DNA of 64,000 nt. Source: Halosimplex halophilum (GTDB lineage: Archaea; Halobacteriota; Halobacteria; Halobacteriales; Haloarculaceae). The stretch is taken from positions 434,001 to 498,000 of the forward strand of contig NZ_ML214298.1 in NCBI RefSeq assembly GCF_004698125.1, given 5' to 3'. Shown here one piece after another: positions 32,858 through 41,139 of this stretch. The first letter of the stretch is position 1; every line of letters starts with the position of its first letter. The position numbers and the translations under genes were made by a program. The notes under the pieces are model-generated. The model saw nothing but the letters and a program-made list of their open reading frames with translations. It was not told the DNA's origin and did no database searches.

Positions 32858-33762
32858 TCGGACACCCCCGCGAGCGACCGCGCGCCGGCGCCGAACGCCC
32901 GGGCCAGCGCGTCGCTGTCGACGAACTCGTCGGTCGGACCGTCGAAGTACACCTCGCGGTTGAGGCAGACGACGCGGTCGGCGTGCTCGACGACCGCTCC
33001 GAGGTCGTGCTCGATGAGGAGGACGGTGATCCCCTCGGCGTTCAGCGCCGCCAGCAGGTCGTAGAAGGCGTCGACCGACTCGGCGTCGACGCCGACGGTC
33101 GGCTCGTCTAAGACGAGCAGGTCGGCCTCGCCCGCCAGCGCCCGCGCGATGAACGCGCGCTGGCGCTGGCCGCCCGACAGCTCGGTGATGCGGCGGTCGG
33201 CGAACCCGCTCATCCCGACGGTCGCGAGCGCGTCGTCGACGACGGCCCAGTCCTCCCCGGACAGCCGGCCGGAGACGGCGTTCGCGACATCCCGGGCCGT
33301 GTCCAGCGGGCCCTCTCGCAGCCCGTCGAGCAGTTCCCGGTTGTCCTCCGGGAGCCGGTCGAACCCGACGTGGGGGAACCGGCCCATCTTCACCACCTCG
33401 CGGACGGTGATGGGCATCCCGGTCGCGGCGCTGGCCTGCTGGGCGACGTACCCGATCCGCTCGCCGTCGTCGAAGCGGTCGGCGCGGTCGCCGAACAGCC
33501 GGGCCCGGCCCGCGTCCGGTTCGAGCAGCCCGAGCATCAGCCCCATCAGCGTCGACTTGCCCGAGCCGTTCGGTCCCACGACCGCGACGTACTCGCCCGC
33601 CTCGACGGTCAGCGACACGTCCTCGACTACGGGCGTCGCCGTGTAGCCGAAGGTGACGTTCGCGAGGTCGACGACCGGCTCGCCGGCCGCGTCGTCGGTC
33701 CCGGGGGTCGTTCGTTCGTCCGCGTCGGTCCCGCTCCCGGAACCGGTGTCCTGTGCGTTCAT
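32854..33762 (-). CDS. Metal ABC transporter ATP-binding protein
   Basis: A 302-residue ATPase with Walker A GPNGSGKSTL, signature ELSGGQRQRAFIARAL, Walker B LLVLDEPTVGVD and the switch His in LLIEHDLG. An acidic N-terminal extension of about 35 residues precedes the domain. Start and stop both overlap the neighbouring genes in ATGA quartets, so it is translationally coupled to the binding protein and permease. It powers the Mn/Zn importer. Confidence 0.92.
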   Translation of the reverse strand: MNAQDTGSGSGTDADERTTPGTDDAAGEPVVDLANVTFGYTATPVVEDVSLTVEAGEYVAVVGPNGSGKSTLMGLMLGLLEPDAGRARLFGDRADRFDDGERIGYVAQQASAATGMPITVREVVKMGRFPHVGFDRLPEDNRELLDGLREGPLDTARDVANAVSGRLSGEDWAVVDDALATVGMSGFADRRITELSGGQRQRAFIARALAGEADLLVLDEPTVGVDAESVDAFYDLLAALNAEGITVLLIEHDLGAVVEHADRVVCLNREVYFDGPTDEFVDSDALARAFGAGARSLAGVSE

Positions 33763-34838
33763 ATCGGTTCGAAGTTCCGCCACTGTTCGAGCCACTCGGC
33801 CGACGGCGCCGCGTCCTCCGGCGTCTCGTTGCCGAGGACGATCTCGAAGGTGGGCATGTTGATGTTGTACGCGATCTCCTCGTAGCCCCAGTTCTCCGCG
33901 ACCCACTCCTCGCGGACGCCGGCGTACGGCGTCACGGGGAAGTACGCCGCCACCGCCGTCTCGCGGACGAGCTGCCGTGCGGGGCGCTGGGACTCGAAGA
34001 CGCCGTTGGCGACGTAGCGGATGTCGTTCTCGCGGATGACCCGCTCGGCCTCGCGGATGTCGGCCGGCTTCACGTCGCCGCTGGCCGCGAGGTTCGTCAC
34101 CAGCGGCCGCATCTGGACGCCGTAGCGCACACCGAGGTACTGGAAGGCGTTGTGCGCGGCCAGCTGGACGATGTCGCGGTCGGACCGGTCGAAGATGGCC
34201 TCGTAGTCCGCGTCGATGCGGTCGAGCACCTCGGACTTGTACGTCTCCGCGTTCTCGCGGAAGGCGTCGGCGTGCTCCGGGACGATCTCCGCGAACCCCT
34301 CGGCGATGTTGTCGACGGACTGCTTCGCGCGCCGCGGGTCCAGCCAGAAGTGGGGGTCCTTCCCGCGCTGGGCGCCGACGCCCTCCTCGTCGCGGTCCAG
34401 CGACGCCGCGAGGTCCACCAGCTCGATCCCCTCCCGGACGTTGATCAGCGCCGTGTCAACGTCGTCGCCCTCGATGGTCTCGATGGCGCGGTCGGCCCAC
34501 GGCTGGAACTCCGCGCCGACGTGGACGAACGCGTCCGCCTCGATGATGCGCCGGGTGATGCTGGCGTTTGGCTCCCAGCCGTGACCGTGCAGCCCCGCCG
34601 GGACGAGGTTCTCCACCGTCAGCGGGGTCCCCTCTGCGATCTGCCGGCCGAAGTCGAAGAAGCTGAAGAAAGACGCCACGGCGACCGGGTCGCCCCCGTC
34701 GTCGCCGTCGCTCCCGGCTTCGACCGGCGCGCTCGGCAAGGCCGTGCAGCCGCCCAGCCCCGCCAGCGCCGCCGCACCGCCGGCGCGGAGCGCGTCCCGC
34801 CGCGTCATCGTCCGTCCGTCGTCTGTATCGAATGACAT
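33759..34838 (-). CDS. Metal ABC transporter substrate-binding lipoprotein (ZnuA/MntA family)
   Basis: A 359-residue cluster A-I binding protein. TRRDALRAGGAAALAGLGGC gives a Tat signal and lipobox. Metal ligands are likely in LHGHGWEPN (HxH), DPHFWLDP (His) and the C-terminal Glu/Asp. The acidic, His-rich loop of zinc-specific ZnuA is missing, which favours manganese. The related Halobacterium ycdH/zurA/zurM genes are under the Mn-responsive SirR. Starts at 34838 (MSFDTDD) and 34808 (MTRRDA) are both possible; I chose the first because of the promoter upstream. Confidence 0.88.
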   Translation of the reverse strand: MSFDTDDGRTMTRRDALRAGGAAALAGLGGCTALPSAPVEAGSDGDDGGDPVAVASFFSFFDFGRQIAEGTPLTVENLVPAGLHGHGWEPNASITRRIIEADAFVHVGAEFQPWADRAIETIEGDDVDTALINVREGIELVDLAASLDRDEEGVGAQRGKDPHFWLDPRRAKQSVDNIAEGFAEIVPEHADAFRENAETYKSEVLDRIDADYEAIFDRSDRDIVQLAAHNAFQYLGVRYGVQMRPLVTNLAASGDVKPADIREAERVIRENDIRYVANGVFESQRPARQLVRETAVAAYFPVTPYAGVREEWVAENWGYEEIAYNINMPTFEIVLGNETPEDAAPSAEWLEQWRNFEPI

Positions 34839-34859
34839 AGCTTGACACCAAATCCGAAT

Positions 34860-34875
34860 ATTAGACCCGTCTAAT
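34860..34875. promoter_or_regulatory. Palindromic operator over the metal-importer TATA box
   Basis: ATTAGACCCGTCTAAT is a perfect 7-bp inverted repeat with a 2-bp centre. It overlaps the minus-strand sequence tctaatatt, which lies about 22-30 bp before the start at 34838 and is the likely TATA box. DtxR/MntR/SirR-type metalloregulators bind TTAG..CTAA-like palindromes, so a Mn-dependent repressor is the natural candidate. On the other side, gtttatagg at 34896-34904 is a second TATA-like box facing the opposite way. Confidence 0.65.
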
Positions 34876-35099
34876 CCATAGTTTAGCGACCGAGCGTTTA
34901 TAGGTTGTGGTCGGGGGAACGGCGGCAGACAGGGATGCGACTGCGAGGAGGACGGAGGGTACGTACCGGACACGACCCGTCCGCACGGAACGGTTCGTCG
35001 GACCGACAGCTCGGTGGGCCGTGCTGTTCGAAACGCCTCGCCGGGGCCGCCCGGTCGGAGAACGTCGCCGGGGCGCCCGACCCGAGGATCGCCGGCCCG

Positions 35100-36227
35100 C
35101 TACAGCCGTTCGAGGACCGCGTCGGCGTCGTAGTTGAGGGTCAGCTCCCGCGAGCGGCCCCGGCCGTCCACGTCGGCGTAGCTGGCGGTGATGATCCCCA
35201 GCTGGTCGAGCTTGTTGGTCACCTCGGAGTAGCGGGTGTACCCGAGGCCGGTCTCGTCGTTGAACACGTCGTAGATGTCGCCCGCCCGCTTGCCGTCGTG
35301 TTCGGCGATCACCTCCAGTAGGGCGCTCTCGGCCTCCGAGAGTTCCTGCAGCCGCCGCGAGAGGTGGACGTACTTCGACTTGTCGTAGGCCTTCTCGACG
35401 TCCTCCATCTCGATCTCCTTGCTCGCGCGCATCTCGGCGTTGAGTCCCGCCCGGCGCAGCAGGTCGATGCCGACGCGCAGGTCGCCGCCCTGCTCCTCGG
35501 TGCACTCGGCGACCCGGTCGAGGACGGGCGCGGCCATGACGCCCTCGTGGAACCCCCGGTCGACCCGCTCCTCGAGGATGTCGACGATCTCCGACTGGTC
35601 GTACTTCGGGAAGTACACGTCCTCCGGGCGGAAGACGCTCTGGACCCGGGTGTCCAGCGCGTCGATCACGTCCAGATCGAGGTCCGAGGAGATGCAGGTG
35701 ACGCCGATCTTCGCGCCCCCCTGCTCCTCGTGGGCGCGCAGCAGCGAGTACAGCGTGTCCGAGGCCTCGTCCTCGTAGAAGAGGTAGTTCACGTCGTCGA
35801 GCGCCACCGCCAGCACGCGGTCGTCGGCGACCAGCTGGTCGGTGATCTGCGAGAACAGCTTCTTGAACGAGATCCCAGAGGAGGGCGGCTCGTAGTCGAA
35901 CACCCCTTCGAACAGCCGCGAGAACACCGAGTACCGCGTGGAGTTGACCTGGCAGTTCACGCGGACGGTCTTCACGTCGGTCTGGGCCTGCAGCTCGCCG
36001 AACAGCTTCTGGACGGCGGTGGTCTTGCCGGTGCCGGGCGGGCCGCGCGCGACGACGTTCAGCGGCCGCGACCCCCGGACCGCGGGCCGGAGCGCGTACT
36101 TCAGCGTCTCCATCTGCGTGTCGCGGTGGAGAAACGTCTCCGGCAGGTAGTCGATCTCGAAGACGTGTTCGTCGCGGAACACCGACTCGTCCCACGACAG
36201 CATCCCCTCCTCGGGGTCCTCCGTCAT
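35100..36227 (-). CDS. Orc1/Cdc6-type replication initiator
   Basis: A 375-residue AAA+ ATPase. Walker A is GPPGTGKTTAVQK at about residues 65-77, Walker B is LAVALDDVNYLF at about 140, and sensor 1 lies near GVTCISSDL. The last 85 residues are a winged helix (TRYSEVTNKLDQLGIITASY). It would bind origin repeats and load MCM. Haloarchaea have many such paralogues, and only some fire origins. Minus-strand ggttaag at about 36254-36260 supports the ATG at 36227. Confidence 0.9.
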   Translation of the reverse strand: MTEDPEEGMLSWDESVFRDEHVFEIDYLPETFLHRDTQMETLKYALRPAVRGSRPLNVVARGPPGTGKTTAVQKLFGELQAQTDVKTVRVNCQVNSTRYSVFSRLFEGVFDYEPPSSGISFKKLFSQITDQLVADDRVLAVALDDVNYLFYEDEASDTLYSLLRAHEEQGGAKIGVTCISSDLDLDVIDALDTRVQSVFRPEDVYFPKYDQSEIVDILEERVDRGFHEGVMAAPVLDRVAECTEEQGGDLRVGIDLLRRAGLNAEMRASKEIEMEDVEKAYDKSKYVHLSRRLQELSEAESALLEVIAEHDGKRAGDIYDVFNDETGLGYTRYSEVTNKLDQLGIITASYADVDGRGRSRELTLNYDADAVLERL

Positions 36228-36278
36228 TACTTTCACCACGCTCCCCGCGCCACTTAACCGTTTGCCAGTCGGGGCGAA

Positions 36279-36387
36279 AGTGGAACGCACGCCGAACGAA
36301 CCGGTATCTTTCCGCGACATCCCGGCCGAAATCTGGCCGGCGTCCGGGAGTACGACGGCCGGCTCGCCGGAAGTGAAACGGGGTGTG
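36279..36387 (+). other. Two weak origin-recognition-box-like sequences upstream of orc1/cdc6
   Basis: AGTGGAACG (36279-36287) and AGTGAAACGGGGTG (36372-36385) resemble the archaeal ORB core (TGGAAAC then a G run), both in the same direction. They sit in the 225-bp divergent region between the initiator and the Nudix gene. Only two degenerate copies and no AT-rich unwinding element are visible, so this is a tentative call. Confidence 0.2.
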
Positions 36388-36452
36388 GGCGACCCGATGG
36401 TCCGCTCGCGCGGCGATGGATTGAAGCCGGTCCGACGGGTGCGTCTCCCGGT

Positions 36453-36935
36453 ATGGAGGCGACCGAGGCGACGCTCTGCCACCCCGTCGTCGACGGCGAG
36501 TTGCTGCTCATCCGGAAACGGCGCGGGCTCGGCGCCGGCAAACTGGTGGGCCCCGGCGGGAAGGTCGAGGACGGCGAGACGCCGCGGGAAGCGGCCCGGC
36601 GGGAAGTCCGCGAGGAGCTGCGGGTCGACCCCGTCGGGCTGGAGAAATGCGGTAAGTTCGACTTTCACTTCCGCGACGGGAGCGTCGACGACGACTCGAT
36701 GCACGTCCACGTGTTCGCTGCGGATGGGATCGAGGGCGATCCCGAAGCGACCGAGGAAGCGGTGCCGGAGTGGCACCCGGCGGACGCGGTGCCCTACGAC
36801 GAGATGTGGGTCGACGACCGGGTGTGGCTCCCGCACCTGCTCGACGGCGAGACCTTCCGCGGCGAGTTCGTGCTGAACGACGACGGCGAGTCGCTGGTGC
36901 GCTACGAGATGGAGATCGGCGTGGCCGTGGAGTGA
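36453..36935 (+). CDS. Nudix hydrolase (8-oxo-dGTP diphosphatase-like)
   Basis: A 160-residue protein with a Nudix box GPGGKVEDGETPREAARREV continuing REELRVDP; the usual Gly after EE is Leu. The arrangement, with ATLCHPVVDGELLLIRKRRG before it and VPEWHPADAVPYDEMW after it, resembles MutT/MTH1 enzymes. It may clean oxidised nucleotides, though the substrate cannot be told from the sequence. It is divergent from orc1/cdc6. Confidence 0.88.
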   Translation: MEATEATLCHPVVDGELLLIRKRRGLGAGKLVGPGGKVEDGETPREAARREVREELRVDPVGLEKCGKFDFHFRDGSVDDDSMHVHVFAADGIEGDPEATEEAVPEWHPADAVPYDEMWVDDRVWLPHLLDGETFRGEFVLNDDGESLVRYEMEIGVAVE

Positions 36936-36965
36936 GAGCGTCGCAGGGGTGTTTTCGTGTCGGCT

Positions 36966-37309
36966 TCACCCGCCGGCGGCGTTTAGTGCGCTGTCGAACT
37001 CGAACCGCTCCCGAACGGCGTCGCTCTCGGCGACTCGGTAGCGGCGCGGGGACGTGTTCGGGACTTCCTCGACGGCGTCGAGTTCCAGAAGGGGGCCGAT
37101 GTAGTTACCGACGGTCTGGCGGGTGACGCCGGGTGGTCGGCGAGTTCGCTCTCGCTGAACTCCCTCCCCGGCGGGAGACCGAGAAGCGCGTCGACGAGTG
37201 TCGGGACGCTCTCGTGTCTCGTCAGTCGGAGGGATCCGCTGGGACGGGCGAGACGGGCTTCCTTCGTGTCCCGCCCGGACGCAGCGTGTCCCGGCGTTGA
37301 CCCGCTCAT
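36966..37309 (-). pseudogene. Frameshifted winged-helix regulator
   Basis: From the ATG at 37309 one frame encodes a haloarchaeal winged-helix start (LTRHESVPTLVDALLGLPPG, then REFSESELADH). At about 37130-37136 the match jumps to another frame (GVTRQTVGNYIGPLLELDAV, then EEVPNTSPRRYRV) that runs to the TGA at 36966. Restoring one missing base would join them into a protein of about 114 residues with an intact recognition helix. It is either a recent pseudogene or a sequencing error. It is divergent from ileS. Confidence 0.7.
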
Positions 37310-37449
37310 AGTGCCCACGTGCCCGTGAACGCACACACAACTTTGCGACACACTGGGCCTGAGTCCCGGTGCTGTTCCCCTCCCCGACCGTCCTCACCTT
37401 CGACCGCGTAATCGAAGTTTCCAAGAGCGTCGGGCGGGTCCGTGAACGT

Positions 37450-40400
37450 ATGAGCACGGACGACGCCGACGGAGACGGGGAACCCGCGGCCCGCACGGAG
37501 CGGTTCGCGGACGTGCCCGACCAGTACGACCCCGACGCGGTCGAGGACCGGGTGTTCGACTACTGGGACGCCGTCGACGCCTACGAGCGGACGAAAGAGC
37601 ACCGCGCCGACGGCGAGGACTACTTCTTCGTCGACGGCCCGCCCTACACCTCCGGGTCGGCCCACATGGGCACCACCTGGAACAAGACCCTGAAGGACTG
37701 CTACATCCGCTATCTCCGGATGCAGGGCTACGACGTGACCGACCGGCCGGGCTACGACATGCACGGCCTGCCCATCGAGACCCGCGTCGAGGAGCGGCTG
37801 GACTTCGAGAACAAGAAGGACATCGAGGAGTTCGGCGAGCAGAACTTCATCGACGAGTGCAAGGCCTACGCCAATGAGCAACTGGAGGGGCTGCAGGAGG
37901 ACTTCAAGTCGTTCGGCGTCTGGATGGACTGGGACGACCCGTACAAGACGGTCGAGCCCGAGTACATGGAGGCGGCGTGGTGGGGCTTCGAGAAGGCCCA
38001 CCAGCGCGGCCTCGTCGAGCAGGGACAGCGCTCCATCTCCCAGTGTCCGCGCTGCGAGACCGCCATCGCCAACAACGAGGTCGAGTACGAGGACGTGGAG
38101 GACCCCTCGATCTACGTCAAGTTCGACCTCGAAGACAGGGAGGGCTCGCTGGTCATCTGGACGACGACGCCGTGGACCATCCCCGCCAACACGTTCGTCG
38201 CGGTCGACGGCGAGGGGGAGTACGTCGGCGTCGACGCGACGAAGGACGGCGAGACCGAGCGGCTCTACGTCGCCGCGCCGAAGGTCGAGTCGGTCCTCTC
38301 GGCGGGTCGCTACGACGACTACGAGGTCGTCGAGGAACTGACCGGCGAGGACCTCGTGGGCTGGACCTACGAGCACCCGCTGCGCGAGGAGGTCCCCGAC
38401 GCCCCGAGCGGCGAGGGCGCCCTCGAAGTGTACACCGGCGAGTACGTCGACACCGAGGGCGACGGCACGGGGCTCGTCCACTCCGCGCCCGGCCACGGCG
38501 AGGAGGACTTCGAGCGCGGCACGGAGCTCGGGCTGGACATCTTCTGTCCGGTCGGCGCCGACGGCGTCTACGACGAGTCGGCCGGCGAGTACGCCGGCGA
38601 GTTCGTCAAGGACGCCGACCGCGACATCATCGCGGATCTGGACGACAACGGCGCGCTCCTCGCGGAGGAGACGACGACTCACAGCTACGGTCACTGCTGG
38701 CGCTGCGACACCGGGATCATCCAGATCGTCACCGACCAGTGGTTCATCACGATCACCGACATCAAAGACGAACTCCTCGAAAATATCGAGGACTCGGAGT
38801 GGTACCCACAGTGGGCGCGCGACAACCGCTTCCGGGACTTCGTCGAGGACGCCCCCGACTGGAACGTCTCCCGCCAGCGCTACTGGGGCATCCCGATCCC
38901 GATCTGGATCCCCGAAGACTGGTCCGGGGAGATGAGCGACGCCATCGTCGTCGGCGACCGCGCGGAACTCGCCGAGCGAGTCGACCAGGACATCGATCCC
39001 GACGAGGTGGACCTGCACAAGGACACCGTCGACGACCTGACGATCACCGAGGACGGCACCACGTACGAGCGCGTCCCGGACGTCTTCGACGTGTGGCTGG
39101 ACTCCTCGGTCGCGACGTGGGGCACCCTCGATTACCCCGAGGACGACAGCCGCTTCGACGAGTTGTGGCCCGCCGACCTCATCATGGAGGCCCACGACCA
39201 GACCCGCGGGTGGTTCTGGTCGCAGCTCGGCATGGCCACCGCCGCGATGGGTGAAATTCCGTACAAGCAGGTCCTCATGCACGGCTACGCCAACATGCCG
39301 GACGGCCGCGGCATGTCCAAGTCGAAGGGCATCTTCGTGGACCCCCACGAGGTCATCGACGAGTACGGCGTCGACCCGATGCGCCTCTTCTTGCTGTCGG
39401 TCACGGCCCAGGGCGAGGACATGAACTTCTCGTGGGACGAGACCCAGGAGATGCAGCGCCGGCTCAACATCCTCTGGAACGTCGCGCGGTTCCCGCTGCC
39501 GTACATGCGGGCCGACGACTTCGACCCGGAGGCGACGACGCTCGCCGACGTGGCCGACGACCTCGAACTCGTCGACGAGTGGGTGCTCTCGCGCCTGCAG
39601 AGCGTCGAGGCGGAGATGACCGACGCGATGGACGACTTCGAGAACGACCGCGCCGTGAACGCCCTCCTCGACTTCGTCGTCGAGGACGTCTCGCGGTTCT
39701 ACATCCAGGTCGTCCGCGAGCGCATGTGGGACGAGTCCGACTCGCCGAGCAAGCGGGCCGCCTACGCGACGCTGTACACCGTCCTGGAGGAGGTCGCGGC
39801 GCTGTTCGCCCCGTTCGCCCCCTTCGTCGCCGAGGAGGTCTACGGCTCGCTCACCGGCGACGCCGGCCACCCGACGGTCCACATGTGCGACTGGCCCGAA
39901 CCGGACGACGAGTACCGCGACGTGGGCCTGGAGGGGGACATCGAGGTCGTCCGCGAGATCGAGGAAGCCGGGTCGAACGCCCGCCAGCAGGCCGAACGCA
40001 AGCTCCGCTGGCCGGTCAAGCGCGTCGTCGTCGACGTGGACGACACGGGCGACGAGGCCGACGCGACCGACGTGGCCGGCACCGTCGAACTCCGCGCGGA
40101 TCTCCTGGCCGACCGCCTCAACGCCCGCGCCGTCGAAGTGGTCGACCCCGAGGCGGACTGGGGCGAGCTGTCCTACTCCGCCGAGGCCGACATGAGCCTG
40201 CTCGGTCCCGAGTTCGGCGACGACGCCGGCCGCGTGATGGGCGCGCTCAACGACGCCCGCGTGGCCGAACCGACCGTCGCGGCGCTGGAGTCGGCGGTCT
40301 CGGCCGACCTCGACGAGCCGGTCGACCTCGACCCGGAGATGGTCGAGTTCGTCCGCCACACCCCCGAGGGCGTCGCCGGCGCCGAGTTCGAGGCGCTCGG

Positions 40401-40722
40401 CGCGGAGGGCGTCGTCTACGTCGACACCACGCTGACCGAGGACATCGAGTCCGAGGGCTACGCCCGCGAGGTCGTCCGCCGCGTCCAGGAGATGCGCAAG
40501 GAACTCGACCTCGACATGGAGGCGCCGATCCGCCTGGAGTACGACGTGCAGGACGACCGCGTCGCGGATCTGGTCGCACCCCACGAGGACCTGATCGCCG
40601 AGGAGGTCCGCGCCGAGGAGGTCGGTGCCGTCGCCGACGGCCACCGTAGGACCTGGGACGTGGAGGACATCGAGGTGGAGATCGCGATCGAACCGCTGGC
40701 GGCCGCCGAGGCGTCGGACTGA
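37450..40722 (+). CDS. ileS: Isoleucyl-tRNA synthetase
   Basis: A 1090-residue class Ia synthetase. The HIGH-equivalent is SGSAHMGT at about residue 68-75, the CP1 editing domain contains WTTTPWTIPAN, and KMSKS appears as GMSKSKGI at about 620. The anticodon-binding domain and a C-terminal extension of the archaeal/eukaryal type follow. It charges tRNA-Ile and edits mischarged valine. I chose the ATG at 37450 (MSTDDADGDG); the open frame extends upstream to 37369 but lacks similarity. Confidence 0.95.
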   Translation: MSTDDADGDGEPAARTERFADVPDQYDPDAVEDRVFDYWDAVDAYERTKEHRADGEDYFFVDGPPYTSGSAHMGTTWNKTLKDCYIRYLRMQGYDVTDRPGYDMHGLPIETRVEERLDFENKKDIEEFGEQNFIDECKAYANEQLEGLQEDFKSFGVWMDWDDPYKTVEPEYMEAAWWGFEKAHQRGLVEQGQRSISQCPRCETAIANNEVEYEDVEDPSIYVKFDLEDREGSLVIWTTTPWTIPANTFVAVDGEGEYVGVDATKDGETERLYVAAPKVESVLSAGRYDDYEVVEELTGEDLVGWTYEHPLREEVPDAPSGEGALEVYTGEYVDTEGDGTGLVHSAPGHGEEDFERGTELGLDIFCPVGADGVYDESAGEYAGEFVKDADRDIIADLDDNGALLAEETTTHSYGHCWRCDTGIIQIVTDQWFITITDIKDELLENIEDSEWYPQWARDNRFRDFVEDAPDWNVSRQRYWGIPIPIWIPEDWSGEMSDAIVVGDRAELAERVDQDIDPDEVDLHKDTVDDLTITEDGTTYERVPDVFDVWLDSSVATWGTLDYPEDDSRFDELWPADLIMEAHDQTRGWFWSQLGMATAAMGEIPYKQVLMHGYANMPDGRGMSKSKGIFVDPHEVIDEYGVDPMRLFLLSVTAQGEDMNFSWDETQEMQRRLNILWNVARFPLPYMRADDFDPEATTLADVADDLELVDEWVLSRLQSVEAEMTDAMDDFENDRAVNALLDFVVEDVSRFYIQVVRERMWDESDSPSKRAAYATLYTVLEEVAALFAPFAPFVAEEVYGSLTGDAGHPTVHMCDWPEPDDEYRDVGLEGDIEVVREIEEAGSNARQQAERKLRWPVKRVVVDVDDTGDEADATDVAGTVELRADLLADRLNARAVEVVDPEADWGELSYSAEADMSLLGPEFGDDAGRVMGALNDARVAEPTVAALESAVSADLDEPVDLDPEMVEFVRHTPEGVAGAEFEALGAEGVVYVDTTLTEDIESEGYAREVVRRVQEMRKELDLDMEAPIRLEYDVQDDRVADLVAPHEDLIAEEVRAEEVGAVADGHRRTWDVEDIEVEIAIEPLAAAEASD

Positions 40723-40760
40723 GGGTCGGAATCGTCGAGGCGTCGGACTGAGCGAACCCT

Positions 40761-41138
40761 CTATTCCGGCGTCTCGGGCAGCGTGACGGCGGCGGGGTCG
40801 GTCCACCGGCGCACCTCGCCGCTCGGGTGGTACGCCACGGCGACCGAGCCCGCGTCGTGCGAGCGGGCGAACCGCCTGACGACGGCCGTGTTCGCGAAGT
40901 CGTCGGGGGCGTCGACGTTCACCCGGTCGGTCATCCCGTCGTGCTGGAGCGAGGCCCACCCGGCCAGCGCGAGGTCGACCTTCGGGTCCCCCGCTCGCTC
41001 GCCGTCGTCGGACACGACCGCGTCTCGCAGTCGCTCGTGCATCCCCGAGGGGACGACGTAGGCCGTCCCGTCTGGCGCCACCGAGACGTGTCCGGCCCGG
41101 ATCCGACCCGGGGGGAGCTCCGGGAAGGGGACGGTCAC
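40761..41138 (-). CDS. Conserved hypothetical haloarchaeal protein
   Basis: A 125-residue soluble protein starting at GTG, one base after the upstream aldehyde dehydrogenase stop, so probably cotranscribed with it. It begins VPFPELPPGRIRAGHVSV and contains VAYHPSGEVRRW, but no known motif. Function unknown. Confidence 0.6.
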   Translation of the reverse strand: MTVPFPELPPGRIRAGHVSVAPDGTAYVVPSGMHERLRDAVVSDDGERAGDPKVDLALAGWASLQHDGMTDRVNVDAPDDFANTAVVRRFARSHDAGSVAVAYHPSGEVRRWTDPAAVTLPETPE

Positions 41139-41139
41139 G

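Noticed and set aside
37306-40959. 1217-codon open frame antisense to ileS
   Set aside because: An antisense shadow caused by high GC at third codon positions; the composition is Val/Asp/Arg-rich with no motif, and ileS on the other strand is certain.
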